Shown here one piece after another: positions 26,448 to 34,913 of a DNA stretch of 64,000 bases. The stretch's first letter is position 1. Each line of letters starts with the position of its first letter. The position numbers and the translations under genes are program-made. The DNA is from Centipeda noxia ATCC 43541 (lineage in GTDB: Bacteria > Bacillota > Negativicutes > Selenomonadales > Selenomonadaceae). The DNA is taken from positions 1-64,000 of the forward strand of contig NZ_GG749280.1 of assembly GCF_000160555.1 (NCBI RefSeq), written 5' to 3'. A model generated the notes under the pieces. That model had not been told where the DNA came from. It ran no database searches and saw nothing but the letters and a program-made list of their open reading frames with translations.

Positions 26448-27434
26448 TCAATCCGCCCGAAATTGGATGCCCGCCATGAGGCGTGCCTTCTCCATCACTG
26501 CCATGACTGTTCGTGTCGTGTGCAGCCCCTCCTCTGCGCGCGCATAGTCACCGCGTTCAAAAATGTCCCGCATCGCTTCGAACTCATGCACCATACGGTG
26601 TTCATATCGATTCAGTGCATACGTCCGCGGTTCTTTGCCGCGCAGACCAACCGTGAATGAACGGAGTTCATTCGGGGTTCCCTCTGCATGAATCCAGCCG
26701 GATTCCCCCTGAATCATAAAGAAAGAGGGGCTCATACTGTCCTTTGCCGCCGCCGCAGAAGCAACAAAACCGTCATAGCGCAGCGTCAGTATCCCGGAGG
26801 TATCAATTCCGTTGAATCCGATGTTTGCCGCATAGGAAGCCGACTGCGGCCGGCCGAACAGAGAGATGATCAGCGAGAGATTGTAGACGTTCAGATCATA
26901 GAGAGCCCCGCCGGAGAGAGACGGGTCGAATACCGGCGCGACATCACGGTCCAAATAGCGGTCATAGCGGCTGGAGTACTGGGAATAGTTCGCCTGCACA
27001 AGACGAATGAGTCCGAGCATCGGAAGCATCTCCATGATCCTCCGATAATTGGGGAGAAAGAGCGGCGTGACTGCCTCAAACACGTATCGCTTGGCTGCCT
27101 GCGCACGCGCAATCAGCTCCTCCGTTTCCGCCAGCGTTGAGGCAAACGGCTTCTCCACAATCACATGCCACCCCGCTGCAATCGCTTGCCGCGCATAGTC
27201 AAAATGCGCACTGTTAACAATGCCGAGATAGACAAAATCCGCTTCATGCGCTGCCAGCATTGCGCCATAGTCGGTCGCCACCTGCGGCACGCCAAACTCT
27301 CGGGCCATGGCGCATGCCTTATCTCGGCTGTGCGGGCGTGCACAGAGTACAGTGACCTCGATCCCATCTGCCTGACGCAGTGCAGTCAGCGCTTCCCGCG
27401 CGATCATACCTGTACCGACAACTGCCATCTTCAT
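26448..27434 (-). CDS. Gfo/Idh/MocA-family oxidoreductase
   Basis: The 328-residue NAD(P)-dependent dehydrogenase begins with the Rossmann motif VVGTGMIAREAL and has the EKPFAS motif (HVIVEKPFASTLAE), whose lysine is catalytic in this family. Members oxidise or reduce sugars, inositols or cyclitols. The ATG at 27434 has AAGGAG ahead; the track upstream is noncoding promoter sequence. It is the first gene of a possible five-gene transcript that continues into both ABC systems, though a functional link is not evident. Confidence 0.87.
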   Translation of the reverse strand: MKMAVVGTGMIAREALTALRQADGIEVTVLCARPHSRDKACAMAREFGVPQVATDYGAMLAAHEADFVYLGIVNSAHFDYARQAIAAGWHVIVEKPFASTLAETEELIARAQAAKRYVFEAVTPLFLPNYRRIMEMLPMLGLIRLVQANYSQYSSRYDRYLDRDVAPVFDPSLSGGALYDLNVYNLSLIISLFGRPQSASYAANIGFNGIDTSGILTLRYDGFVASAAAAKDSMSPSFFMIQGESGWIHAEGTPNELRSFTVGLRGKEPRTYALNRYEHRMVHEFEAMRDIFERGDYARAEEGLHTTRTVMAVMEKARLMAGIQFRAD

Positions 27435-27497
27435 TTCAATGCTCTCCTTCATTTGCGGAATCTCGATTCTATACACAGCCGCCTCTGTCATCCATTT

Positions 27498-27506
27498 ATT
27501 ATAACA
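27498..27506 (-). promoter_or_regulatory. extended -10 promoter of the Gfo/Idh/MocA gene
   Basis: On the minus strand TGtTATAAT occupies 27498-27506. No good -35 is visible; the region upstream is the terminator of the cobaltochelatase gene. Confidence 0.5.
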
Positions 27507-27526
27507 GGGTCATTCCATAAAGAAAA

Positions 27527-27564
27527 GGGTCTGCCGCAGAAGCAACTCCTTCCGCAGCAGACCC
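27527..27564 (-). terminator. terminator after the cobaltochelatase gene
   Basis: Sixteen-base arms (27527-27542 and 27549-27564) with two mismatches and a 6-base loop, followed on the minus strand by TTTTCTTT. Confidence 0.75.
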
Positions 27565-27595
27565 CTTTACAGCAATGTGAGAGAATGTGTTTCCC

Positions 27596-28627
27596 TTATT
27601 TCATCATTTTAAGGTGATCCGCATCCGCATCTTTTTTCCCCTGCAGAGCGTCCCACGCATCATTCGCGCGCTCTACAAATGCAGCTCGAATATTCTTGTT
27701 CTCGCCGAGACCGTGCAGATAGGTATTCACCTTAAAGCCCTTGCTCTCAAGAATACTCTTGTGCGAATCCGAATCTTTGCCCGCCATATCGTTGTGTGCA
27801 TGATCGCCCGCAACCATCATAATCGGCATGAGCGTCACTGTCTTGACATTCGCATTGTTGAGCTTCGGAACGACATCTTCGAGACTCGGCCACCCCTCAA
27901 CCGTGTAGACGTAGACATTCTTATATCCGAGCGCATCAAGCTTCGCCTGAATCACGGAATAGTAAGCATTGGAAACGTGCGGTGTGCCGTGTGCCATGAG
28001 GAGAAGGGCCTCATCCTTGCCAAGCTTCGGGAACTGGCTGGAGACGGCCTTGATGAACTCCACAACGTCATCCGACTGCTCTTCCTGCCCCTGCCAGTAC
28101 ATAAGAGATGTCCCGCAGGTCATCGTCTTGAACTGTTCTTTATACTCATTGAACACAGCCTTGACATAGGAGTACTCCATTCCCGGAATGACGTCCAGCG
28201 AGACCAGTGCAATGCGCGAGTAGCCGTCTGCCTTGAGTTGTGTCAGCGCCTCCTCGGGGGTCGGATACTTCTTGCCCTCATTCTTTTCGATGCGGTCGAT
28301 GATGATGTGGGAGGTAAATGCCGTCACAACCTTCACACCCGGATGGGCCGCCTGAATGTCACGCACGGTCGCCTCAATCGTCTTTTCACGCGTCTCCTTG
28401 AACGTCGTGCCGAAGCTCGCCACGACGATGGCATCCTTGTTCGCGAGATTCTGAAGCTGCGGATTCTCATACTTCAGCACACCGATCTCCGAAGCCTCCA
28501 AGAGGGCCGGCGTTGCTGTCTTGACTTCGGGATTGAGCTCATATGACGCCTCTGCCGGGCTGTATGAGAGTCCCAGGACCGCCGAGCATGCAAGTGATGC
28601 AGCCAGCATTTTCTTCCAATTCTTCAT
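27596..28627 (-). CDS. cbiK: exported sirohydrochlorin cobaltochelatase (CbiK type)
   Basis: CbiK inserts cobalt into sirohydrochlorin in anaerobic cobalamin synthesis. The 343-residue product starts at the ATG at 28627 (GGGAGGAATT ahead) with a clear signal peptide (KKMLAASLACSAVLGLSYSPAEA), so the mature protein should lie outside the cytoplasmic membrane. Core motifs are VVASFGTTFKETREKTIEA, the active-site LLLMAHGTPH and MMVAGDHAHNDMAG with the chelating histidines. A periplasmic CbiK is known in Desulfovibrio, where its role is unclear. Upstream lies a cobalamin riboswitch, so expression should fall when cobalamin is plentiful. No other cobalamin biosynthesis genes adjoin it. Confidence 0.9.
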   Translation of the reverse strand: MKNWKKMLAASLACSAVLGLSYSPAEASYELNPEVKTATPALLEASEIGVLKYENPQLQNLANKDAIVVASFGTTFKETREKTIEATVRDIQAAHPGVKVVTAFTSHIIIDRIEKNEGKKYPTPEEALTQLKADGYSRIALVSLDVIPGMEYSYVKAVFNEYKEQFKTMTCGTSLMYWQGQEEQSDDVVEFIKAVSSQFPKLGKDEALLLMAHGTPHVSNAYYSVIQAKLDALGYKNVYVYTVEGWPSLEDVVPKLNNANVKTVTLMPIMMVAGDHAHNDMAGKDSDSHKSILESKGFKVNTYLHGLGENKNIRAAFVERANDAWDALQGKKDADADHLKMMK

Positions 28628-28646
28628 CCGAATTCCTCCCAAATAG

Positions 28647-28681
28647 ATAAATAAAAGCTTTCCTGCCACAGCAAGAAAGCT
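28647..28681 (-). terminator. expression-platform terminator of the cobalamin riboswitch
   Basis: On the minus strand an 11-base stem (28671-28681 with 28656-28666, one G-U pair) with loop TGTG is followed by TTTATTTAT. It lies 20 bases ahead of the cbiK ribosome site, so termination would block the gene when the aptamer is bound. Confidence 0.7.
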
Positions 28682-28774
28682 CATAGTGTCCGTAGGATCT
28701 ATGCATCGCCTTCCTGTCGCTCGCAGGTATGTGATGACAGGCAGCCAAACGGCGCCCAAACACACGGCAATCAT

Positions 28775-28934
28775 TAAACAGGCAGTTCTCCTGGCTCGGT
28801 TCATCGCTCTCCTGCGCCTTCCCAAAAGGCCTATCCTCTCAGTGGCTTCCTGCAGGTTTGCTCCCCTCACAGTGGCGGGACCGCGCCGGCTTATCCGGCT
28901 TCTCTTTTAAGCACGCACAAATGTGCTGCACCTG
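28775..28934 (-). promoter_or_regulatory. cobalamin riboswitch
   Basis: On the minus strand the leader carries the standard elements in order: an AAGCCGGATAAGCCGG stem, GCGGTCCCGCCACTGTGA, AGCCACTG, GGGAAGGCGCAGGAG and GATGAACCGAG, and the B12 box AGCCAGGAGAACTGCCTG at 28779-28796. The match to the AdoCbl-type aptamer core is close throughout. It precedes the exported cobaltochelatase gene by about 150 bases, which include a terminator. Confidence 0.95.
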
Positions 28935-28975
28935 TTTTTCATTAATTTAATTATATATAATATGCTACGCTTATT

Positions 28976-29004
28976 AGAATACATCATTATTCTTAAGTTG
29001 TCAA
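28976..29004 (-). promoter_or_regulatory. promoter of the riboswitch-cbiK transcript
   Basis: On the minus strand TTGACA (28999-29004), 17-base spacer, TATTCT (28976-28981). The start would be about 35 bases ahead of the riboswitch core. Confidence 0.7.
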
Positions 29005-29017
29005 TCATTTGATGCAC

Positions 29018-29752
29018 TTATTTCGACGTATCTTCTTCCACATGTGCTCTCCATTTAGCGGGTATAGTGCCGCCGCCCTCTGCCGTCTCTTCAACATAGG
29101 TATTGACGGCATCGTAGTTTGCGCGGACCCCTGATTTTGTGTTTCGGTACGTCACAGCGTTCGCCTTCTTCACTCCGATCGCTCCCGCTTCTTCGGCAGC
29201 ATCGATATTAGCGCCGAGATAGATAAAATCCCACCCGTCCTGTTCCTGTTTATCGGAGATCATCTCCTTCACCTTCTGCTTGGTGAATTTCGTGCTCGCA
29301 TTCTCAAGACCGTCCGTGATGATGACAAAGATCACCTTCGTCTTGCCGCACTCCGTCGCTTTCGACCGCTCCATCTTCAGAATCGTGCCGCCCACTGCAT
29401 CGAGCAATGCTGTTGTGCCGCCCGTCTCGTACTCCCGCTCCGTCAGCGGCCGGACATTTTGAATATACCTTCGCGCATAGAGAAGATCCGTTTTGTCGTT
29501 AAAAAGTACTGCCGTCACGCGCACATTGATGCCGAGCTTCTTCTGCTTTTCGATCATGGAGTTAAATCCGCCGATCGTATCCTTTTCAAGCCCCTGCATT
29601 GACCCGCTCTTGTCGATCACGAGCACGAGCTCTATGCGCTTCGGCTGCTCCATCGCCTTCGGCGCATCATCGGTGCCCTTGGCAGCAGCAGCGGCGGCAG
29701 ATGCCATGCACATAAGACAGGCGAGCACAGCGCATTGAATCCTCTTCCACAT
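29018..29752 (-). CDS. exported von Willebrand factor A domain protein
   Basis: The 244-residue protein starts at the ATG at 29752 (AGGAGA ahead) with a signal peptide ending near AAAAAAKG. The remainder is one VWA domain with a complete MIDAS metal site: DKSGS, the threonine in GGTTALLDAVGG and the aspartate in ITDGLENAS. Such domains bind protein partners through Mg2+. No transmembrane anchor or second domain is seen. It is 31 bases downstream of the sigma-H-like gene and may share its transcript. Target and function are unknown. Confidence 0.85.
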   Translation of the reverse strand: MWKRIQCAVLACLMCMASAAAAAAKGTDDAPKAMEQPKRIELVLVIDKSGSMQGLEKDTIGGFNSMIEKQKKLGINVRVTAVLFNDKTDLLYARRYIQNVRPLTEREYETGGTTALLDAVGGTILKMERSKATECGKTKVIFVIITDGLENASTKFTKQKVKEMISDKQEQDGWDFIYLGANIDAAEEAGAIGVKKANAVTYRNTKSGVRANYDAVNTYVEETAEGGGTIPAKWRAHVEEDTSK

Positions 29753-29783
29753 GATAAAATCTCCTCTGCACGGCAGCGGTCGT

Positions 29784-30593
29784 CTACTCTTCCGGCGTGC
29801 GGGTGCCGCGATTGATGGTTGTGAGGCCGCGATAGACCGTACTGATATCGAGATCATCCCCGCGTGATTCCATATATTTCTCCAGCTTGCGCTTGACCCG
29901 CTGCAGTGCATTGTCGATGGATTTCACCTGGCGGTGCAGATCGACCGCAATCTCCTGATAGGACTTGCCGTCGAGATAACTCATGAGCACACGCCATTCG
30001 AGATCGCTGAGGATCTCCTCCATCTTCTGCTCAATATCGACGAATTCCTCGCGGCTGATCACAAGCTCCTCGGGATCGCTGATGCGTGCGCCGGAGAGCA
30101 CGTCGAGCAGTGTGCGGTCGGAGTCCTCATCGTAGATGGGTTTGTTGAGCGACACATAGGAATTGAGCGGGATATGCTTCTGCCGCGTCGCTGTCTTGAT
30201 CGCAGTGATGATTTGCCGCGTCACGCAGAGTTCGGCAAACGCGCGGAAGGATGAGAGCTTGTCCTCGCGAAAATCACGAATTGCCTTAAAGAAGCCGATC
30301 ATACCCTCCTGCACGATATCCTCGCGATCTGCGCCTATGAGAAAGTAGGAACGCGCTTTGGAGCGCACGAAATTACGATACTTATTGATGAGATAGTCCA
30401 GCGCATCATCGCCCTGGCAGGCGCGAATGCGCGCAAGCAGATCCTCATCCGTGTACCCGTCATAGATGCTGCTCTCTGCAGATGTCTCGTCACATTCGTC
30501 CCCGTCCGAATCGAGGTCGTCTGTATCGATTGCATCCGGCACAGTTTGTTCCTCATCGAGCATGGATTTTTGCTTTTCACCGTAAAAAATCAT
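29784..30593 (-). CDS. sigH: RNA polymerase sigma factor, SigH-like
   Basis: The 269-residue sigma-70-family protein has region 2 (YLINKYRNFVRSKARSYFLIGADREDIVQEGMIGFFKAIRDF) and region 4 (LSDLEWRVLMSYLDGKSYQEIA, DNALQRVKRKLEK) as in the sporulation and stress factor sigma-H. It lacks region 1.1 and is longer than Bacillus SigH (218) because of an acidic N-terminal extension of about 45 residues and a C-terminal tail. Selenomonads do not sporulate in general, so it probably serves a stationary-phase or other regulon. It has its own promoter, just upstream of which lies the pyrR terminator. Confidence 0.88.
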   Translation of the reverse strand: MIFYGEKQKSMLDEEQTVPDAIDTDDLDSDGDECDETSAESSIYDGYTDEDLLARIRACQGDDALDYLINKYRNFVRSKARSYFLIGADREDIVQEGMIGFFKAIRDFREDKLSSFRAFAELCVTRQIITAIKTATRQKHIPLNSYVSLNKPIYDEDSDRTLLDVLSGARISDPEELVISREEFVDIEQKMEEILSDLEWRVLMSYLDGKSYQEIAVDLHRQVKSIDNALQRVKRKLEKYMESRGDDLDISTVYRGLTTINRGTRTPEE

Positions 30594-30674
30594 ACGATTG
30601 CTCCGTCTTTCAAAGGATTGCTTTGGAGAATCCGCCGAACAAATCAGCCGTTCCCGTACAAATGTCCCAGTTTT

Positions 30675-30704
30675 ATTATACCTCTATTGCAAAACCTCCG
30701 TCAA
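30675..30704 (-). promoter_or_regulatory. promoter of the sigma-H-like gene
   Basis: On the minus strand TTGACG (30699-30704), 18-base spacer, TATAAT (30675-30680). It lies immediately after the T run of the pyrR terminator. Confidence 0.65.
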
Positions 30705-30710
30705 GAGACA

Positions 30711-30752
30711 AAAGAGGACTGCAGGCGGCTCAATCCCGCTGCAGTCCTCTTT
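30711..30752 (-). terminator. terminator of the rodZ-pyrR operon
   Basis: Perfect 14-base arms at 30711-30724 and 30739-30752 with a 14-base loop, followed on the minus strand by a short T run (TTTTGT). Confidence 0.75.
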
Positions 30753-30764
30753 GCTTATATTGCA

Positions 30765-31313
30765 TTACGCGCGTTCCCGAATAATGACCTTCTCTTCCCC
30801 ATCCGTATCTCTGAGCAGCACAGAGACGTCCTCATGCGCTGCAGTGGGAACATTCTTGCCGACATAGTCGGCGCGAATAGGAAGTTCTCTGTGCCCGCGG
30901 TCAATGAGCACGGCGAGCTGGATCATACGCGGCCGCCCGATATCAAGAAGCGCATTTATTCCCGCGCGAACCGTTCTTCCGGTATAGAGTACGTCATCGA
31001 CGAGCACAATCGTCTTTCCCGTGATATCAATCGGCATTTCTGTCGGATGTACAATGGGCTGATAGGAAAGCTCGTTGAGATCATCGCGATAGAGTGTGAT
31101 ATCGAGTATGCCGCGCGGGAGTTCACGGCCTTCGATCCGTTCGATCTCCGCTGCAATCCGTGCCGCAATGGTCACACCGCGTGTGCGGATGCCGACCAGG
31201 ACAAGATTCTCCATGCCCTTGTTTTTCTCGACGACCTCATGCGAAATGCGCATAAGCGCGCGCCGAATCCCGTCATCATCCATGAGGACGGCCTTTTCCC
31301 TGAACTGTGTCAT
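30765..31313 (-). CDS. pyrR: bifunctional PyrR regulator / uracil phosphoribosyltransferase
   Basis: PyrR binds pyr mRNA in response to UMP and has weak uracil phosphoribosyltransferase activity. The 182-residue protein has the PRPP motif [12 protein letters not shown] and the family regions LVGIRTRGV and [11 protein letters not shown]. It is the last gene of the long rodZ-to-pyrR operon, 12 bases after rluD; no pyr genes follow, so it would act on messages elsewhere. Confidence 0.93.
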   Translation of the reverse strand: MTQFREKAVLMDDDGIRRALMRISHEVVEKNKGMENLVLVGIRTRGVTIAARIAAEIERIEGRELPRGILDITLYRDDLNELSYQPIVHPTEMPIDITGKTIVLVDDVLYTGRTVRAGINALLDIGRPRMIQLAVLIDRGHRELPIRADYVGKNVPTAAHEDVSVLLRDTDGEEKVIIRERA

Positions 31314-31325
31314 GCGATCAGCTCC

Positions 31326-32234
31326 TTATCTGCCGCTGCGCAGTGCGCACAGAATCTCCTCTATGTCCGCGGGCAGCGGCGCCGTAAACGCCATCTCCTC
31401 GCCGCTGCGCGGATGCGCAAGAGTAAGTGTCAGCGAGTGCAGCGCCTGTCCCGCAATTGCAAAGGGATTTTTCTTGGACGTGTACTTTGCATCCCCGACG
31501 AGCGGATGTCCGATGCTTGTCATATGGACGCGAATCTGATGCGTACGCCCCGTCTCCAAGCGACATGCAACAAAAGTATATCCGCCGAAACGCTCCAGCA
31601 CCTCAAAATGTGTAGTCGCGTGTTTTCCATTTTCCCGGACAATTGCCATCCTCTTGCGGTCGGTCGGATGACGACCGATATCGCCTGTGATAATGCCCGC
31701 ACGCTCCGCAATATTGCCGTATACAATCGCACGATACTCGCGGCGCGCTTCTTTTTTCTGTATCTGCTCTGCAAGAGAGCGGTGCGCCGCATCATTCTTG
31801 GCCGCCGCCATAACGCCTGAAGTATCCTTGTCAAGACGATGCACAATACCGGGACGCAGTGCACCGTTGATGCCTGAAAGGTCCCGGCAGTGATAGAGAA
31901 GTGCATTGACGAGAGTCCCTCCGGAGATGCCTGCGGCAGGATGGACAACCATGCCGCGCGGCTTATTGACGACAATGATATCAGCGTCCTCATAGAGAAT
32001 ATCAAGGGGGATGTTCTCCGCACGGACGGAGACCTCCTCCACAGGGGGGAGATCGCACGCGACGCACTCTCCGCCGCGCAGCTTATAGTTCGCCTTGCGC
32101 GGCGTTCCATCTACAGTAACTCGCTTCTCTTCGATCAGCCGCTGTGCATAGCTGCGCGACAGATCGGGCATCTTGCGCACGAGGAAAACGTCCAGCCGTT
32201 CGCCCGCGCAGTCTGCACTGAATATCCCGCTCAT
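31326..32234 (-). CDS. rluD: RluA-family pseudouridine synthase (RluD-like)
   Basis: The 302-residue protein has an N-terminal S4 RNA-binding domain (LDVFLVRKMPDLSRSYAQRLI) and the catalytic motif GIVHRLDKDTSGVM, whose aspartate attacks the uridine. The C-terminal HQIRVHMTSIGHPLVGD segment is typical. RluD modifies helix 69 of 23S rRNA; closely related members modify other sites, so the substrate is inferred. It overlaps lspA by four bases. Confidence 0.9.
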   Translation of the reverse strand: MSGIFSADCAGERLDVFLVRKMPDLSRSYAQRLIEEKRVTVDGTPRKANYKLRGGECVACDLPPVEEVSVRAENIPLDILYEDADIIVVNKPRGMVVHPAAGISGGTLVNALLYHCRDLSGINGALRPGIVHRLDKDTSGVMAAAKNDAAHRSLAEQIQKKEARREYRAIVYGNIAERAGIITGDIGRHPTDRKRMAIVRENGKHATTHFEVLERFGGYTFVACRLETGRTHQIRVHMTSIGHPLVGDAKYTSKKNPFAIAGQALHSLTLTLAHPRSGEEMAFTAPLPADIEEILCALRSGR

Positions 32235-32689
32235 CGGGGGAGCTCTTTCTTCTGCACGAAAAATGCCCAGAGAACGGCTGCTGTCCCAAGGACAATGGCG
32301 ATGTCTGCGACATTAAAGACGGGCCAGATGCGAAAGTCGAAAAAGTCGACGACATGCCCCGTACGCACACGGTCGATCATATTGCTCACGGCTCCTGCCG
32401 CAAGGGCAACCGCTCCATAGTGGATGAGCGTCCCGCTGCGGCGCAGGCGCTCATAGAATGCAAGGAAGACCGCACAGAATACTGCGGCCGTAACGAGAAA
32501 GAGCCATTGCTGGTACTCAAAGATACCGAACGCCGCTCCGGGATTGAGAACAAACGTAATATGAAAAAATGGCGGGACAATCGGAATACTCTCACCCGGC
32601 AGCATGGTCAGCTCCACACAATATTTGACGAGCTGATCAAGAAGTACCGTGCCGAAAAAGAAAAATGCCGCTTTCACGCGTCCGCTCAT
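32231..32689 (-). CDS. lspA: lipoprotein signal peptidase II
   Basis: LspA cleaves signal peptides of diacylated prolipoproteins. The 152-residue protein has four membrane helices and both catalytic aspartate regions: FVLNPGAAFGIF and SNMIDRVRTGHVVDFFDF. I start it at the ATG at 32689, since the family begins just before LLDQLVKY; an upstream TTG would add 16 residues without a ribosome site. It lies between ylmH and rluD, a conserved order. Confidence 0.93.
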   Translation of the reverse strand: MSGRVKAAFFFFGTVLLDQLVKYCVELTMLPGESIPIVPPFFHITFVLNPGAAFGIFEYQQWLFLVTAAVFCAVFLAFYERLRRSGTLIHYGAVALAAGAVSNMIDRVRTGHVVDFFDFRIWPVFNVADIAIVLGTAAVLWAFFVQKKELPR

Positions 32690-32753
32690 CACTTCCAAAT
32701 ATCCTTCCTGTTCCGTCCATTCCACTGCCCGCTGCAAAGTTCTCCGGCAGCTT

Positions 32754-33548
32754 CTAAAAGAAGCGCTTCAATACGACAACTGTGCGGCCCTTCTTTGTCT
32801 GTCCCCGCACCTCGGTTACCTCAACCCGCCCGCGTCCGCGCATCGAGAGAACATCCCCCTCCTTGATCGTCTTGGACGCACTGCCCGCGCTCTGCCAGTT
32901 AAGCTTCACCTTATCCGCGGCAATATCATCCGCCGCACGGCTGCGCGAGACGCCGAACCCCGCCGCAGCGACGGCGTCAAGGCGAAGGGAAGCAACCGTT
33001 GCACGAATCTCTTTCGTCCGTTCCTCACGCGGCGCAATCTCCGCCGTATCCTCCACCGTTGCTTTGACGCCGGCAGCACCGATCATGGTCAGATTATTCA
33101 CGATGAAGTCCGAGATCTTTGCATCGCAGAGAATCTTTGCCGCATCCGCCCCCGGCAGAATATCTCCGATTGATTCACGCTCAATCCCAAGACCCATGAG
33201 CGCGCCGAGTACATCCCGATGCGAAAGACGTGCAAACTGCCCGTTCCATGCAGCCGCCACGCAGACGATCCCAAATCCGTCAGGCGTTCCTGCAAAATCC
33301 GCATGGCGCAGCATCGCACGCTGACGCTCTGCTCCTGCATATCCGCCGTCGAAATCAAGCTGTATGCCTTCATAGTTGGCACAAATAGTCTCCGCAATTT
33401 CCTGGCCGTAGGGATCGAGAAAAGGGCTGATGCGAAACTTGCGCGTCTTTATAACGCTCTCAGCGAGATCGAGCAGACGGATCGCCGTCTCCTCTCCCTC
33501 GCTCCCCCGATAAAAGCGGAGAATCCGCTCCCTCTGTTCCGATGCCAT
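32754..33548 (-). CDS. ylmH: YlmH-type S4-domain RNA-binding protein
   Basis: The 264-residue protein matches the YlmH family found in cell-division clusters of Gram-positive lineages and cyanobacteria: an N-terminal domain ending in AKISDFIVNNL, and a C-terminal S4 domain (LRLDAVAAAGFGVSRSRAADDI, EGDVLSMRGRGRVEV). Recent work links YlmH to rescue of stalled large ribosomal subunits. It lies between proC and lspA. The divIVA gene that often follows ylmH is not present. Confidence 0.88.
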   Translation of the reverse strand: MASEQRERILRFYRGSEGEETAIRLLDLAESVIKTRKFRISPFLDPYGQEIAETICANYEGIQLDFDGGYAGAERQRAMLRHADFAGTPDGFGIVCVAAAWNGQFARLSHRDVLGALMGLGIERESIGDILPGADAAKILCDAKISDFIVNNLTMIGAAGVKATVEDTAEIAPREERTKEIRATVASLRLDAVAAAGFGVSRSRAADDIAADKVKLNWQSAGSASKTIKEGDVLSMRGRGRVEVTEVRGQTKKGRTVVVLKRFF

Positions 33549-33586
33549 TATCTTCTCCTTAGGGTAGGCCCGACCTTTTCTGTGCG

Positions 33587-34399
33587 TCAGTTCTTTCCAA
33601 GTTCTCTTGAACGTTCCGCCGCTGCAAGCACAGCCTCTATCAGCGCTGAGCGCACGCCCTCTCGTTCGAGTATACGCAGCCCTGCCGCAGTGGTTCCCGC
33701 GGGGCTTGTCACCGCCGCGCGCAGATCGGCAGGCGAGCTCTTCGCAGCGAGCGCCATCTGTGCTGCGCCAAGCATCGTCTGCGCCGCGAGCATCGTCGCC
33801 GTCTCTCGCCCGAGTCCCGCGGCGACACCGCCCTCAGCAAGTGCCTCGATCATAAGGAACACATAGGCAGGGCCGCTTCCGGAAAGCCCTGTTACGGCAT
33901 CAAGATCATGCTCGCGCACCTCAACAATGCGTCCCGACGCGCCGAGTATACGCGCTGCGTACGCACGCTCTTCCGCTCCCGCATGCATACCGCACGCAAA
34001 TGCAGACATGCCCGCGCCGACGGCAAGCGGCGTATTCGGCATCGCGCGGATAACCGGATGTCCCGGATATGCGGCCTCAATCTGCGCAATGGGAAGTCCC
34101 GCCACAATCGAAAGAACGAGCGCCCCCTCATGCAGAAGAGGCGCCGTCTCCTGCATCGCCTCCGCAGCTGCGGAGGGTTTTACCGCAAGGATGAGTACAG
34201 CAATATGGGGCAGAAAATCCTCTGCCCCGACCTGTGCATGCACACCATAGGCCGCTGTCAGCACATCACATCGCGCAGCCTTGTGTTCCGATACGTGAAT
34301 ATGCGGCGGAGAAGTCATTTCCTGCGCCGTCAGCCCGGCGATTATTGCCTCAGCCATCGCTCCGCCGCCGATGACGCCGATTTGTACTGCGTCACTCAT
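33587..34399 (-). CDS. proC: pyrroline-5-carboxylate reductase
   Basis: ProC makes proline from pyrroline-5-carboxylate with NAD(P)H. The 270-residue protein has the Rossmann start IGVIGGGAMAEAIIAG, the substrate region SGSGPAYVFLMIEALAEGGV and the C-terminal SPAGTTAAGLRILE signature. It lies six bases downstream of sepF, a conserved linkage in division clusters. Confidence 0.94.
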   Translation of the reverse strand: MSDAVQIGVIGGGAMAEAIIAGLTAQEMTSPPHIHVSEHKAARCDVLTAAYGVHAQVGAEDFLPHIAVLILAVKPSAAAEAMQETAPLLHEGALVLSIVAGLPIAQIEAAYPGHPVIRAMPNTPLAVGAGMSAFACGMHAGAEERAYAARILGASGRIVEVREHDLDAVTGLSGSGPAYVFLMIEALAEGGVAAGLGRETATMLAAQTMLGAAQMALAAKSSPADLRAAVTSPAGTTAAGLRILEREGVRSALIEAVLAAAERSRELGKN

Positions 34400-34405
34400 A
34401 ATGTT

Positions 34406-34906
34406 TTACCTGTTCAGCCATGACATATCATCCCCGAGGCGATGCTCCTCCTCGGAGTAGCTGACGTTGACATTGCTCGGCGCACAGAGGATGACATTGT
34501 TGCTGATCTTTTTGATATCGCCGTTGAGCGCATACGTCGTTCCGCTGATGAAGTCGATGATGCGGTTCGCAACGCTCTTCTCCGTCTTTTCAAAGTTGAG
34601 CACAACCGGCTTTTTCTTCTGCAGATTGACAGCCACCTGCTGCGCATCGTCAAATGTCTGCGGCTCGATCACTACGACATTCATGCGATATGCTGCGACG
34701 ACATTGTCGATTGGCGTACCGCCTGCGGCTCCCGCAGGCACCGAAAACTCCGGAAATGCCGAGAGATTCGCACCTGTCTCGCGCGGGCGCGATGCACGTG
34801 CGCCGATCTCAGCAACAGGAGCACCCTTCTGCTCCTCGTTCTCCTCTGTCTCATCCTCCGGCGTAATGCCAATGAACTTCGTTGATATTTTCTTAAAAAT
34901 ACTCAC
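34406..34906 (-). CDS. sepF: cell division protein SepF
   Basis: SepF tethers FtsZ to the membrane and shapes the ring. The 166-residue protein has an N-terminal amphipathic helix (SIFKKISTKFIGI), a charged linker and the SepF core (VVIEPQTFDDAQQVAVNLQKKKPVVLNFEK, RIIDFISGTTYAL). The start is a GTG at 34906 with GAGGGA ahead, seven bases after the yggS stop. Position between yggS and proC matches many Firmicutes. Confidence 0.93.
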   Translation of the reverse strand: MSIFKKISTKFIGITPEDETEENEEQKGAPVAEIGARASRPRETGANLSAFPEFSVPAGAAGGTPIDNVVAAYRMNVVVIEPQTFDDAQQVAVNLQKKKPVVLNFEKTEKSVANRIIDFISGTTYALNGDIKKISNNVILCAPSNVNVSYSEEEHRLGDDMSWLNR

Positions 34907-34913
34907 TGATCCC

